64,000 nucleotides of DNA from Bacteroidota bacterium (GCA_018266575.1 JAFEAE010000007.1:49449-113448), one strand, 5' to 3'; positions 8,420-19,383 are shown, counted from the first letter of the stretch. Notes: generated from the sequence alone by a model not told the origin. A program made the numbers and translations.

Positions 8420-8438
8420 CAAAACTAACGAGTGTTAG
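8420..8438 (-). promoter_or_regulatory. promoter -7 box overlapped by PaaR-type operator
   Basis: On the minus strand TAGTTTTG (8420-8427) matches the Bacteroidota -7 consensus TAnnTTTG. The palindrome CTAACGAGTGTTAG (8425-8438) overlaps its upstream end, an arrangement that fits autorepression. I see no clear -33 box. Confidence 0.6.
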
Positions 8439-8493
8439 GTAGGCTATATTTTTTCTAAATGAAGTGAAAGAAACAATAAAGCAAAAATTCTTG

Positions 8494-8501
8494 TAGGTTT
8501 G
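8494..8501 (+). promoter_or_regulatory. -7 promoter box before the PfkB gene
   Basis: TAGGTTTG matches TAnnTTTG exactly and lies 25 bases before the ATG at 8527. No convincing -33 TTTG is present at the usual distance. Confidence 0.45.
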
Positions 8502-8526
8502 TGCGGTTTTTATAAAAAAATATACA

Positions 8527-9447
8527 ATGTCGTTAATAGTAGTAGGTTCAATGGCATTCGATGACATCGAAACGCCTTTCGGAAAAAGTGATAAGATCGT
8601 AGGCGGCGCTGCCACATATATTGCATGGTGCGCAAGCAATTTCACGCCTATAAAACAGATATCAGTAGTAGGTGGCGATTTTCCCGCTGAAGAACTCAAT
8701 GTATTATCTGCCCGTGGTGTTTCGCTGGAAGGCGTTCAGATAAAAAAAGATGAAAAATCTTTTTACTGGTCAGGCCGTTATCATCTCGATATGAATTCAC
8801 GCGACACGCTGGTAACAGAATTGAATGTATTGGGAACATTTCAACCTGTTGTACCAGACAGCTACCAGGATTGCGAATTCTTAATGCTGGGAAACCTTGC
8901 GCCATCCGTTCAGTTAAGTGTGATTGAGCAATTAAAAAATAAGCCAAAACTAATTGCAATGGACACGATGAATTTCTGGATGGATATTGCATTGGATGAT
9001 TTGAAAAAAGTGTTGGCGAAAGTAGATGTGTTGTTAGTGAATGATAGTGAAGCAAGGCAGTTAAGCGGCGAATATTCATTGGTGAAAGCTGCTGCAGAAA
9101 TTGCAAAAATGGGGCCTAAATATCTCATCATAAAAAAAGGAGAACACGGTGCGTTGTTATTTCATGATAAAGAAGTTTTCTTCGCTCCCGCGTTACCGTT
9201 AGAAGAGGTGTTCGACCCAACCGGTGCCGGTGATACTTTTGCCGGAGGTTTTGTAGGGCATCTTGCCAAAACAAAAGATATTTCTTTCGGCAATATGAAA
9301 ACGGCAATTATTGTTGGAAGCGCTATGGCAAGTTTTTGTGTGGAAAAATTCGGCACACAACGTTTGCGTGAAATTACAAAGGCAGATATCGACGAACGTA
9401 TGCAGCAGTTTGTTCAACTGGTGAATTTTGATATTTCGCTCGTATAG
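8527..9447 (+). CDS. PfkB-family (ribokinase-like) sugar or nucleoside kinase
   Basis: This 306-residue cytoplasmic kinase has the PfkB N-terminal GGAATYIA segment (about residue 27) and the C-terminal signature DPTGAGDTFAGG, in which Asp236 is the catalytic base and the GAGD loop forms the anion hole. Members phosphorylate sugars, nucleosides or related alcohols; the substrate cannot be predicted. It starts on the far side of the TetR gene in the opposite direction. A strong terminator hairpin follows at 9491, so it is probably a single-gene unit. Confidence 0.88.
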   Translation: MSLIVVGSMAFDDIETPFGKSDKIVGGAATYIAWCASNFTPIKQISVVGGDFPAEELNVLSARGVSLEGVQIKKDEKSFYWSGRYHLDMNSRDTLVTELNVLGTFQPVVPDSYQDCEFLMLGNLAPSVQLSVIEQLKNKPKLIAMDTMNFWMDIALDDLKKVLAKVDVLLVNDSEARQLSGEYSLVKAAAEIAKMGPKYLIIKKGEHGALLFHDKEVFFAPALPLEEVFDPTGAGDTFAGGFVGHLAKTKDISFGNMKTAIIVGSAMASFCVEKFGTQRLREITKADIDERMQQFVQLVNFDISLV

Positions 9448-9490
9448 CACTTTTCCCTTTCATCCATTATTCATTCAATTCTTTATACAT

Positions 9491-9516
9491 AAACTTCCCG
9501 GTTGCGGGAAGTTTTT
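9491..9516 (+). terminator. rho-independent terminator after the PfkB gene
   Basis: AAACTTCCCG, a GTTG loop and CGGGAAGTTT form a perfect 10-base stem, followed by a T tract. Confidence 0.85.
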
Positions 9517-9545
9517 CTATATTCAATAATTAAACTACCGCCGAT

Positions 9546-11585
9546 ATGAAAAATTTTTTCTTTTCTGCTCTTGCATTATACGCCGTTCTGATAGTCATCA
9601 CATCATGCAACGCGCCGGATAAATCAGCCGCTGTTTCGGATTTTATCGATCATGCCGGAATGGATTCCTCAGTAAAGCCGGGCGATAATTTTTATTTGTA
9701 TGTAAATGGCAAATGGTTGAAGAATGCTGTAATTCCATCAACAGAATCGGGAGTTGGCGGCTTCTTTGATTTGTATAATAAAACGCAGGCAAACCTTCGC
9801 AGTTTGCTGGATAGTATTTCAAAAGAAAAAAATGCTGCAGGAAGTATTGAACAAAAAGTGGCAGATTTTTATGCGTCGGGAATGGATTCTGCCGCTATTG
9901 AAAAACGCAGTTATGAACCACTTAAACCATACCTGCAAAAAATAAGCGAAATAAAAAATGCAAAAGATGTCTTTGCTTATATAATAGAATTGCAAAAAGA
10001 AAATAAAGCCATTTTATTTAACGGAGGAGTTGGTGTTGATGAAAAAAACAGCTCTGTAAATATTGCTATTTTCAATCAAGGCGGGTTAGGCTTGCCTGAT
10101 CGCGAATATTATTTTAAAACGGATAGCGCTTCACTTGCGGTTATTAAAGCGTATCAGACATACATTGAAGAACTGCTGAAGTTAACCGGTGATGATCCGG
10201 CAACTGCAACAAAAAAAATGTGGCTTATTTATAATCTGGAAAAAGATATTGCAACAAGCCACAAAACAAACGTTGAACTGCGTGACCCGCAAAGTAATTA
10301 CCACAAAATAGCAGTTGCGGAATTGGATAAACAAATGCCGGTTTTTACCTGGAAAACTGTTCTGGATGGAATGAATCTGAAGACAGATTCTGTGAACGTG
10401 CAACAACCAAAATTTTATGCAAAGCTGAATGATCTTTTAAAAACAACACCGCTTGATATATGGAAAGCATACTTACAATTTCATACTGCCGATGCATATT
10501 CAAACGCGTTGAGCAGTGATTTTGTAAATGCAAGTTTTGATTATAATTACAAAGCGCTTTCGGGGCAACAAACTATAAAACCAAGATGGTTCAGGATGGT
10601 TGGGGCAACAGATGCAGAATTAGGTGAAGCTTTGGGACAGATATATGTGAAAAAATATTTTAGTGAAGCTGCGAAAAAAAGAATGCTTGAATTAGTAAAC
10701 AATTTACAAACGGCATTTGATACAAGGATCGGGAATCTCGATTGGATGAGCGACAGCACAAAGACAAAAGCCAAAGAAAAATTACATGCATTTTTGAAAA
10801 AGATCGGTTATCCCGACAAGTGGAAAGATTATAGCAAGGTAACTATAGACAGAAATAAATATTTTGAGAATCGTGTTTCCTGTGATAAGAATCTATATGA
10901 TTTTAATGTTTCAAAATTGGGGAAACCGGTAGATAAAACAGAATGGGGAATGACACCGCCGACGATTAATGCGTATTACAATCCTGTTATTAATGAAATC
11001 GTTTTTCCTGCAGGGATTTTGCAATTCCCGTTTTTTGATATGGATGCAAGCGATGCTTTTAATTATGGCGCCATAGGAATGTTTATTGGTCATGAAATGA
11101 CACACGGATTTGATGATCAGGGTTCGCAATATGATAAAGACGGAAACCTGAAAAACTGGTGGAATGAAAATGATAAAATGAAATTTGTTGCGAAAACAAA
11201 ACTCGTGATCGATCAGTTCAATCATTTTGTAGTGATCGATACATTTCATGTGAATGGCTCCCTTACAACAGGCGAGAACATTGCCGACCTTGGCGGCATT
11301 ACTATTGCGTACGATGCTTTCAAACTAACAAAAGAAGGACAAGACACTGCAAAGGTTAACGGATTAACACCCGACCAGAAATTCTTTTTAGCATTTGCAC
11401 AAGCATGGCGTAGTAAGTATAAAGATGAATTGGTTCGTCAGTTGATCAATATCGATCCGCATTCACCGGATAAATTCCGTGTGCTTGGCCCATTGGAAAA
11501 TTTCACGCCTTTTTATAAAGCATTTGATGTTAAAGAAGGCGATAAAATGTATAAACCTGATAGCGCAAGAATTAAGATCTGGTAA
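9546..11585 (+). CDS. M13-family zinc metallopeptidase (PepO/neprilysin-like), lipoprotein
   Basis: This 679-residue protein starts with a signal peptide ending near TSCN, giving a lipobox Cys at about residue 21. It carries the full M13 set: HEMTH zinc site at residues 516-520, the third ligand in GENIADLGG (E577, with D581), and the NAYYNP substrate motif (about residue 477). The C-terminus keeps the family's FRVLGPLENFTPFYKAF segment. M13 enzymes cut small peptides in the periplasm or outside the cell. It has its own gap upstream and shares a bidirectional terminator with the gene facing it. Confidence 0.95.
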   Translation: MKNFFFSALALYAVLIVITSCNAPDKSAAVSDFIDHAGMDSSVKPGDNFYLYVNGKWLKNAVIPSTESGVGGFFDLYNKTQANLRSLLDSISKEKNAAGSIEQKVADFYASGMDSAAIEKRSYEPLKPYLQKISEIKNAKDVFAYIIELQKENKAILFNGGVGVDEKNSSVNIAIFNQGGLGLPDREYYFKTDSASLAVIKAYQTYIEELLKLTGDDPATATKKMWLIYNLEKDIATSHKTNVELRDPQSNYHKIAVAELDKQMPVFTWKTVLDGMNLKTDSVNVQQPKFYAKLNDLLKTTPLDIWKAYLQFHTADAYSNALSSDFVNASFDYNYKALSGQQTIKPRWFRMVGATDAELGEALGQIYVKKYFSEAAKKRMLELVNNLQTAFDTRIGNLDWMSDSTKTKAKEKLHAFLKKIGYPDKWKDYSKVTIDRNKYFENRVSCDKNLYDFNVSKLGKPVDKTEWGMTPPTINAYYNPVINEIVFPAGILQFPFFDMDASDAFNYGAIGMFIGHEMTHGFDDQGSQYDKDGNLKNWWNENDKMKFVAKTKLVIDQFNHFVVIDTFHVNGSLTTGENIADLGGITIAYDAFKLTKEGQDTAKVNGLTPDQKFFLAFAQAWRSKYKDELVRQLINIDPHSPDKFRVLGPLENFTPFYKAFDVKEGDKMYKPDSARIKIW

Positions 11586-11602
11586 TTTTATTATTTTTTT
11601 AT

Positions 11603-11640
11603 AAACCTATAAGGTTTTCAAAACCTTATAGGTTTTTCTT
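11603..11640. terminator. bidirectional terminator between convergent genes
   Basis: AAACCTATAAGGTTT and AAACCTTATAGGTTT form a perfect 15-base stem around TCA, with T tracts on both sides. It lies between the M13 peptidase and the lamin-tail protein and can serve both. Confidence 0.88.
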
Positions 11641-11641
11641 T

Positions 11642-14251
11642 TTACATTTTTCTTGCCAACGTTACTACATTCTTAAATTGTTTTGTTTTCCCATTCAGAT
11701 CAAAAATTTGTGTGATGATAATATAAATGCCGACTGGTAATTTTTGTTGTTTATCATCCAAGCCATCCCATTTAAAATTTCCGGTTAGTGCAAGTGTAGC
11801 ATTGTTAGCAAGATTTCTTACAATTCGTCCGGAAGCATCATAAATATTGATATTCGCCACAAAGCCGGCATTTGAAACCTGGTAATTTATAAAACAATAA
11901 TCTTCGTAACCATCATTGTCCGGCGAAAATAGTTTTGGGGTGATAGTGATCCCGCTATTTGTTTGCGTGCTTTCCATGAACTCAGAGTTCTGGTAAGTTG
12001 GTGTTCCATAACCTGCTGTTGAAGCTGCGGATGCCCAGTTGTTTTTGTCTTGTGTCGGTTTGTTATAATCAATTCTTTCAAGTGCAACACCGGAAGGATC
12101 CGCAATAACAGCAAGTTGCCAGTTACTGTTGTAATGCAATTCATCAATGATTTTTTCATTTTGATCCAGCAAAACAACAAACCCTTCATCATCCGGAAAC
12201 GATGGCAATGCAGAAAGCTGAAAAAGATTTTCAGGATTTTTTACAAGATAATTCTGTTCCACCCACAATTTATTTTCAGTAATGACATAGTAATCACCCG
12301 GAAAAATCAGTAAAGATGAATCAGTTATTGCGGTTATGGATTTTAGCGCACCTGTTACATCCCGTGTGGAAACATAAAGTTTTTTCAAATCAAATATTTT
12401 TTTGCTCCGGTTGTAAAATTCCACATAATCATAACCGTTAGATTTTGGATTGAAAAGGATTTCATTGATCACGACATCGTTTGTATCCGCAGCAACCGGT
12501 AAGCCAACACGCACTGGATCGGGACGAACCATATTTCCAGAACAATCGAAAATGTTTGAAGCGGTGAGATGGTACAGGGTATCGGGAAAAATTTTTCCTG
12601 GTAATGTTAGTCTCACTTCATTGAATAATGGCGGCAGCGGACTGGCGGAAAGCGGATGGCCAATATTATTATCCAATACATAATTTTCTTTCTGTGCAGC
12701 CAATGTACTATCTATTGTTTTATTAAATAAGGCAACAATAGTTACGCTATCGATGGTGTATGTTCGTAATAAAACAGGGGTTTGCTCATCTGGATTATTT
12801 CCATCAACAGAATTTTTTTGTCCAGGGGTTCCGCCTTTTGAGTCTATGCTGGCTTTCCAGTTATCTGCTCCTGAACATGGATTTTTTATATCGATCAATT
12901 CCAGCGACCAGCCACCGTTTTTCTTAATATCATTTCTATACCAGGAATTATCATACTGCACAGCATCAATCGTTTTTCCTGAAGCATCTGATAGCCACAA
13001 CAAATCGCCGTTATTATCAAGAGAAGGGAAATTGGTTACAGAAACAGCATGCCCGAAATTGCTTAATGCTGCCAGCGCTGAACTGCTGCACACAATAAGA
13101 AAGCTGTCTGGCTGTAAAATAACAGAAGGGAGATTGCCGCTCTTTGAAGTAAGATCGTGGATTGTCCAACCTGATAAATTCAAAGGAAACGATGACCTGT
13201 TTACCAATTCCACATATTCATATTCAGGCAAAGCAACAGGCGGTGAAGGATCGGCCATAATTTCATCTATCAGCACATCATATTGTTGCGCACTATAAAA
13301 AATAAAGGGAAACGTACTATTATTTTCTGCATTTCCGGCGAGGTCTTTTACATTGTTTATTGTTAGCATGCATGTTTTTCCATTTGGGAAATTGGTATTG
13401 AAAAGAAGATGCACCAACGAATTATCAGTAGGATCACGATTTGCTGCAATGGGAGAGCCGATGTTATTATCAATAAAATAATTTGAAGTTTGCCGGCTGC
13501 TCAAACTGTCGACCGGTTCCGAAAAAAATACATCAAGTGTATTAACTCCTGTTACATTGACAGAATCGATTTTTGGCGCAATGGTATCTGTGACGAAGGG
13601 AGTAATACTGATGTCGTCAAAAAAATGTTTTTTGAAAAAGCTGGCGGTGCTTTGTTTGACAAATATCCCAAAGAAAGCGGAAGTTGTGTAAACTATATCC
13701 GTTGCAATACCTTCAGTAAGATAACTGTTACCAGTACCCGAAATATCACGCAACAATGTCCACTTGCCATGCACATCGCGGGTGATTTTTATTTTAAGTG
13801 TGTTATTGCTTTTGTTAAGAATGCCGTTAGTTCCGTCGATGATTTTTGTTGATGCTGCACCATCTTTGCGATAGAGACATAAATCGTCATCTGTACTTCC
13901 TATGCGCACAAAATACCCTGTTGTTGCAGCCAGGGATAAGTTTGAAGAACTTGCCGTTAAATATACGTCCACGTAGTTTGCAGAAGATGTGTTGAATGCA
14001 AGCCGCACATAAAATTCCCACTGCGCGGAAAGTGAGGTTGTGCTTGCAGTACTGAGATAAAAGCTGTTGTTGGCAACCGTGTTGTTGCTTTGTAACTGCA
14101 ATGAGGTATTCACTGTCCAGTTTGTTGCAATACCCGTCCACAGCGGATTTTGAGTGAAATCTCCGTCGCTGAAATTTTCTGTAAGCTGTGCGTTGGTATG
14201 AATAACAAAGAATAGTGCGGCTATAGCGCATAAGGCGGAAGTCATTTTCAT
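11642..14251 (-). CDS. secreted lamin-tail-domain protein with T9SS-type C-terminus
   Basis: This 869-residue protein has a signal peptide (cleavage likely after HTNA), a beta-rich N-terminal region resembling a LamG/laminarinase-type module (residues 20-215), Ig-like segments typed by VTGVNTLDVFFSEPVDS, and two lamin-tail domains beginning near YDVLIDEIMADPSPP (about 325) and NDVVINEILFNPKSNGYDYV (about 590). The C-terminus (TPKLFSPDNDGYEDYCFINY, then FKWDGLDDKQQKLPVGIYII) looks like the FlgD/CHU_C-type domains used by the type IX secretion system. It is therefore probably exported and fixed to the surface. No catalytic motif is seen and its ligand is unknown. Confidence 0.82.
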   Translation of the reverse strand: MKMTSALCAIAALFFVIHTNAQLTENFSDGDFTQNPLWTGIATNWTVNTSLQLQSNNTVANNSFYLSTASTTSLSAQWEFYVRLAFNTSSANYVDVYLTASSSNLSLAATTGYFVRIGSTDDDLCLYRKDGAASTKIIDGTNGILNKSNNTLKIKITRDVHGKWTLLRDISGTGNSYLTEGIATDIVYTTSAFFGIFVKQSTASFFKKHFFDDISITPFVTDTIAPKIDSVNVTGVNTLDVFFSEPVDSLSSRQTSNYFIDNNIGSPIAANRDPTDNSLVHLLFNTNFPNGKTCMLTINNVKDLAGNAENNSTFPFIFYSAQQYDVLIDEIMADPSPPVALPEYEYVELVNRSSFPLNLSGWTIHDLTSKSGNLPSVILQPDSFLIVCSSSALAALSNFGHAVSVTNFPSLDNNGDLLWLSDASGKTIDAVQYDNSWYRNDIKKNGGWSLELIDIKNPCSGADNWKASIDSKGGTPGQKNSVDGNNPDEQTPVLLRTYTIDSVTIVALFNKTIDSTLAAQKENYVLDNNIGHPLSASPLPPLFNEVRLTLPGKIFPDTLYHLTASNIFDCSGNMVRPDPVRVGLPVAADTNDVVINEILFNPKSNGYDYVEFYNRSKKIFDLKKLYVSTRDVTGALKSITAITDSSLLIFPGDYYVITENKLWVEQNYLVKNPENLFQLSALPSFPDDEGFVVLLDQNEKIIDELHYNSNWQLAVIADPSGVALERIDYNKPTQDKNNWASAASTAGYGTPTYQNSEFMESTQTNSGITITPKLFSPDNDGYEDYCFINYQVSNAGFVANINIYDASGRIVRNLANNATLALTGNFKWDGLDDKQQKLPVGIYIIITQIFDLNGKTKQFKNVVTLARKM

Positions 14252-14282
14252 GGGAATGGGTTTAGAAAATAAATATAAAAAA

Positions 14283-14314
14283 TTTGGGATTAACCACGAT
14301 GCAGATTATTTTTG
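14283..14314 (+). promoter_or_regulatory. full Bacteroidota promoter with no known gene downstream
   Basis: TTTG at 14283-14286 and TATTTTTG at 14307-14314 are both exact consensus boxes, 20 bases apart. Transcription would begin near 14320, directly before the short ORF at 14322. Confidence 0.65.
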
Positions 14315-14321
14315 CTACCCG

Positions 14322-14384
14322 ATGATGATTAAGAAACATACAAAGCAAACAAGCAAGACACACATAAAGTGGGAAGTCGCCTGA
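14322..14384 (+). CDS. possible 20-residue micro-ORF or part of a small RNA
   Basis: ATG to TGA gives MMIKKHTKQTSKTHIKWEVA, a basic 20-residue peptide. The start lies only a few bases after the predicted transcription start, so the message would be almost leaderless, with no Shine-Dalgarno site. The unit ends at the hairpin at 14409. The whole transcript would be about 115 nt. It may instead be a non-coding RNA, for example of the 6S-Flavo size class, or a leader peptide. I do not recognise the peptide. Confidence 0.35.
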   Translation: MMIKKHTKQTSKTHIKWEVA

Positions 14385-14408
14385 TTGTTTTGTGTTCAAA
14401 ATAATAAG

Positions 14409-14436
14409 AGCCTTCCCAAATACGGGGAGGCTTTTT
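14409..14436 (+). terminator. rho-independent terminator of the orphan transcript
   Basis: AGCCTTCCC and GGGGAGGCT pair with one G-T wobble around AAATAC, followed by TTTT. No annotated plus-strand gene precedes it. Confidence 0.75.
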
Positions 14437-14569
14437 AGTTTGTTGTATGAACCGGGAATTGGGTGATGTTTGGGATTGATGAGATTTAGGAATTGACAAT
14501 TGATGATTGACTATGAAAGGTTGCAATTAAATCATAGTATTCAAATAATCAGAGCAATCATAGTTCAGA

Positions 14570-14617
14570 CAATCGCTCAATAGAATTGTTGCAGTACAAG
14601 AGTGCGACGCAAGGATG
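14570..14617 (-). repeat. dispersed GTTGCGTCGCAC-type repeat, copy 2
   Basis: Read on the minus strand it contains TTGCGTCGCACTCTTGTAC followed by AATTCTATTGAGCGATTG. It is related to copies at 6346, 48964, 55484 and 59831. Confidence 0.7.
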
Positions 14618-14769
14618 ATGAAGAGAGTTGATGTCGCTGGTTACAAAATAAAAAAACTAAAAGTGAAACTCTAAAAACTAAATAAATGAAAAGGCTGGAA
14701 GCTCATAACTTAAAGTTGATAGCTATTTCAAAGAAATCGTACATATTTTTTATCATTAAATAAACAAAC

Positions 14770-15759
14770 ATGAAAGTTGCAGTTGTTGGCGCCACCGGAT
14801 TAGTTGGCACCAAAATGTTACAGGTACTCGTTGAGAGAAATTTTCCCGTTACTGAATTATTGCCGGTTGCATCTGAAAGATCGATCGGTAAGGAAGTTGA
14901 ATTCAAGGGAAAGAAATTTAAGGTAGTAAGCGCAACAGATGCAATTGCTGCGAAGCCTGATGTGGCCTTGTTTTCAGCCGGCGGCGGAACGTCGCTGGAG
15001 TGGGCACCCAAATTTGCTGCAGCAGGAATCACCGTGATCGACAACTCTTCTGCCTGGCGGATGGATGCAACAAAAAAATTAGTGGTCCCGGAAATCAATG
15101 CAGATGCATTAACGAAAGATGATAAGATCATTGCTAACCCGAATTGCTCTACGATTCAGATGGTGGTTGCATTAAACCCACTGCATAAAAAATATAAGAT
15201 CAAACGCATTGTGGTATCAACATACCAGAGTGTTACAGGAACAGGAGTGAAAGCAGTAACGCAATTGTTTAACGAACGCAAAGGCGTGCAGGGAGAAATG
15301 GCATATAAATATCCAATTGATTTGAATGTGATCCCGCAGATCGATGTGTTCCTTGATAATGGTTATACAAAAGAAGAAATGAAGATGGTGAATGAAACAA
15401 AAAAAATTATGCGTGATGATTCGATACGTGTAACGTCAACGACTGTACGTATTCCTGTTGTTGGCGGACATAGCGAAGCCGTGAACGTAGAGTTTGAAAA
15501 AGATTTTGATTTGAATGAAGTGAAAGAATTGTTGCAAAAATCGCCGGGAGTTATTGTAGTTGACGATCCATCCACTCAACAATACCCGATGCCGAAAGAT
15601 GCGCATGAAAAAGATGAGGTGTTTGTCGGAAGATTGCGCAGGGATGAAACGCAACCGAATACATTAAACATGTGGATAGTTAGTGATAACCTGCGTAAAG
15701 GCGCTGCAACAAACGCAGTGCAGATTGCGGAATATCTTGCGGGGAAGGGAATGCTGTGA
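14770..15759 (+). CDS. asd: aspartate-semialdehyde dehydrogenase
   Basis: This 329-residue enzyme reduces aspartyl phosphate to aspartate semialdehyde in the lysine/threonine/methionine pathway. It shows the N-terminal Rossmann GATGLVG loop, FSAGGGTSLEWAP, the active-site Cys126 in NPNCSTIQ, the STYQSVTGTG loop and the C-terminal VGRLRRD and WIVSDNLRKGAATNAVQIAE segments. The length is normal for bacterial Asd. It stands alone between a gene-poor gap and a convergent DUF2461 gene. Confidence 0.96.
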   Translation: MKVAVVGATGLVGTKMLQVLVERNFPVTELLPVASERSIGKEVEFKGKKFKVVSATDAIAAKPDVALFSAGGGTSLEWAPKFAAAGITVIDNSSAWRMDATKKLVVPEINADALTKDDKIIANPNCSTIQMVVALNPLHKKYKIKRIVVSTYQSVTGTGVKAVTQLFNERKGVQGEMAYKYPIDLNVIPQIDVFLDNGYTKEEMKMVNETKKIMRDDSIRVTSTTVRIPVVGGHSEAVNVEFEKDFDLNEVKELLQKSPGVIVVDDPSTQQYPMPKDAHEKDEVFVGRLRRDETQPNTLNMWIVSDNLRKGAATNAVQIAEYLAGKGML

Positions 15760-15829
15760 AAGGTTAAAGGGGTGTGGCGAAAGGTTTATGCCGTTGAAAT
15801 TCTTAGCGCTTAAACCTTGGGCCTTATAC

Positions 15830-16498
15830 CTACTCTTCCAACGCCTTATTAATAAACTCCACCAGCGGCTGTAGTGTTTCAAATGCTTCGAGCACTTGTT
15901 TCTCGAGAGTTTTTCCGAGGATATCTGCTTCGTTAAACTTTTTCATTGCGATAAAACTTTTCAGCTTGATATATTCTGCTGCAGGATTATCTTTTTCAAA
16001 TCCCTGGGGAACTTTAGTGAGGCTTACATCTTCGCCTTTGTAAAGTTCGCTGTAAACGGATTTGAACTTTTTTGAAGTAATGATCTTTTTGAATTCATCC
16101 AGGTTGTAATCTATTTCCTGGCGCACTTTTTTCAGATCCTGAGGTGTTGGCATCCATAAGCCACCACCTACAAAACTTTCAGATGGTTCGAGGTGAAAAT
16201 AATATCCGGCATAAATGGATTTTTTTCCGCCACGGTTTATTGATGCGCCGAAATTTGTTTTGTAGGGCGATTTATCCTTTGAGAAACGTATATCGCGATT
16301 AATACGGAACATGCAGTCTTTTGCTTTCAGGTCTTTGATTGCTGCATCTTTTTTGCTGTGTTTCTCCAATACAGATTGTATGAATTGCGCATAATCCTGT
16401 TTCGCGTCTTCATATCTTTTTCTATTGGCATCAAACCACGGTTTATTGTTATTCTTTTTCAGGTCTTTCAAAAACTTAATTGTGGCAGCTTGTAACAT
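15830..16498 (-). CDS. DUF2461 (TIGR02453) family protein
   Basis: This 222-residue protein matches the DUF2461 family: it opens with TIKFLKDLKKNNNKPWFDAN, then has MFRINRDIRFSKDKSPYKTN, FHLEPSESFVGGGLWMP and the C-terminal KNFNEAD-like region with Lys-rich helices. The family is widespread in Bacteroidota and has no established biochemical role. No signal peptide is seen, so it is cytoplasmic. It converges with asd and follows the HNH gene on the same strand, from which a terminator separates it. Confidence 0.9.
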   Translation of the reverse strand: MLQAATIKFLKDLKKNNNKPWFDANRKRYEDAKQDYAQFIQSVLEKHSKKDAAIKDLKAKDCMFRINRDIRFSKDKSPYKTNFGASINRGGKKSIYAGYYFHLEPSESFVGGGLWMPTPQDLKKVRQEIDYNLDEFKKIITSKKFKSVYSELYKGEDVSLTKVPQGFEKDNPAAEYIKLKSFIAMKKFNEADILGKTLEKQVLEAFETLQPLVEFINKALEE

Positions 16499-16534
16499 AG
16501 TATAAAATTTGCGCTGACAATTTACAGAAATAAA

Positions 16535-16562
16535 AAAGGAATTAAGTTGTCTTAATTCCTTT
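16535..16562 (-). terminator. terminator of the HNH gene
   Basis: AAAGGAATTAAG and CTTAATTCCTTT form a perfect 12-base stem around TTGT. On the minus strand the stem runs into a T tract. Confidence 0.82.
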
Positions 16563-16585
16563 CAAAATATTTTGTTTAAACGATC

Positions 16586-17149
16586 TTATTTCACTCTTGC
16601 CCAGTTCTCGCCGCTTTTGATGCGGTATAAAGTCATTTCACTAACGCCATATTTGTCTGCAAGTTTTTTAATGGTGAGCTGGCGGTTTTTGCTGGTGAGT
16701 GTTTTTTTAATGTTCTTTACTTCGGATGCGGTTAATTTCAAACCGGAGTTGCGTGTTGCCTGTACTTTTTTATAGGCAACTTTTGCGGGGCTTTTTTGCT
16801 GGTGAACGATCATGTCTTCCAACGTTGCCCATTTTAAATTTTTGGCGGAGTTATCTAATTTGTTGTGATTAACATGAATCACATATTTATGTTTTGGCGT
16901 GCCTTTTTTCTGGAACAATCTTGCTACTTCGCGGTGAATGTATAATGTTCCGTTGTTTCCGGGACGGTGCAGGTTCAGCGTTTTATAACCTGTGGTTAAA
17001 GAACCGCTGAGTAATTTGCCATCGTTATGAATATCTTCAGAGTAACTGGACACGCGTCCGAGAGACGATAACGCATATTTTTTGCGTAGTTGCTTCCAGC
17101 CTGGAAACTCTAATGGCTTCCATATTTCGCCGGGGATTTTTTTAATCAT
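16586..17149 (-). CDS. NUMOD4-HNH domain protein (homing-endonuclease-like)
   Basis: This 187-residue protein begins with a NUMOD4-like segment (GEIWKPLEFPGWKQLRKKYA and LSSLGRVSSY), followed by an HNH_3-type motif in HVNHNKLDNSAKNLKWAT, and ends with a helix-turn-helix (TIKKLADKYGVSEMTLYRIK). This is the build of DNA-nicking or cutting HNH enzymes related to intron-borne and phage homing endonucleases. An in-frame TTG lies just upstream, but the ATG at 17147-17149 with an AGG-containing stretch before it is preferred. It is free-standing: no intron or phage gene is next to it. It may be a domesticated or selfish gene. Confidence 0.82.
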   Translation of the reverse strand: MIKKIPGEIWKPLEFPGWKQLRKKYALSSLGRVSSYSEDIHNDGKLLSGSLTTGYKTLNLHRPGNNGTLYIHREVARLFQKKGTPKHKYVIHVNHNKLDNSAKNLKWATLEDMIVHQQKSPAKVAYKKVQATRNSGLKLTASEVKNIKKTLTSKNRQLTIKKLADKYGVSEMTLYRIKSGENWARVK

Positions 17150-17211
17150 GACCTGCAATTTTATTAAAGTTACGAAAAAGAAGTTCGAATAACCATCACC
17201 AATATAAAATA

Positions 17212-19383
<2,172 letters not shown>

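Larger units (their letters stand above)
14252..14769. other. gene-poor gap with an orphan short transcription unit and repeats
   Basis: This 518-base gap lies between divergent genes. It holds a promoter, a 20-codon ORF and a terminator (14283-14436, listed separately), a dispersed repeat copy (14570-14617) and AT-rich repetitive words around 14455-14520. I see no other gene in it. Confidence 0.6.

Noticed and set aside
14329..14526. 65-codon minus-strand frame in the gap before asd
   Set aside because: It crosses a terminator and repeat words and shows no family-like segment. The plus-strand promoter-terminator unit explains the region better.
16586..17149. Prophage or intron remnant at the HNH gene
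   Set aside because: Neighbouring genes are ordinary housekeeping genes, and no integrase, capsid or intron sequence is visible.
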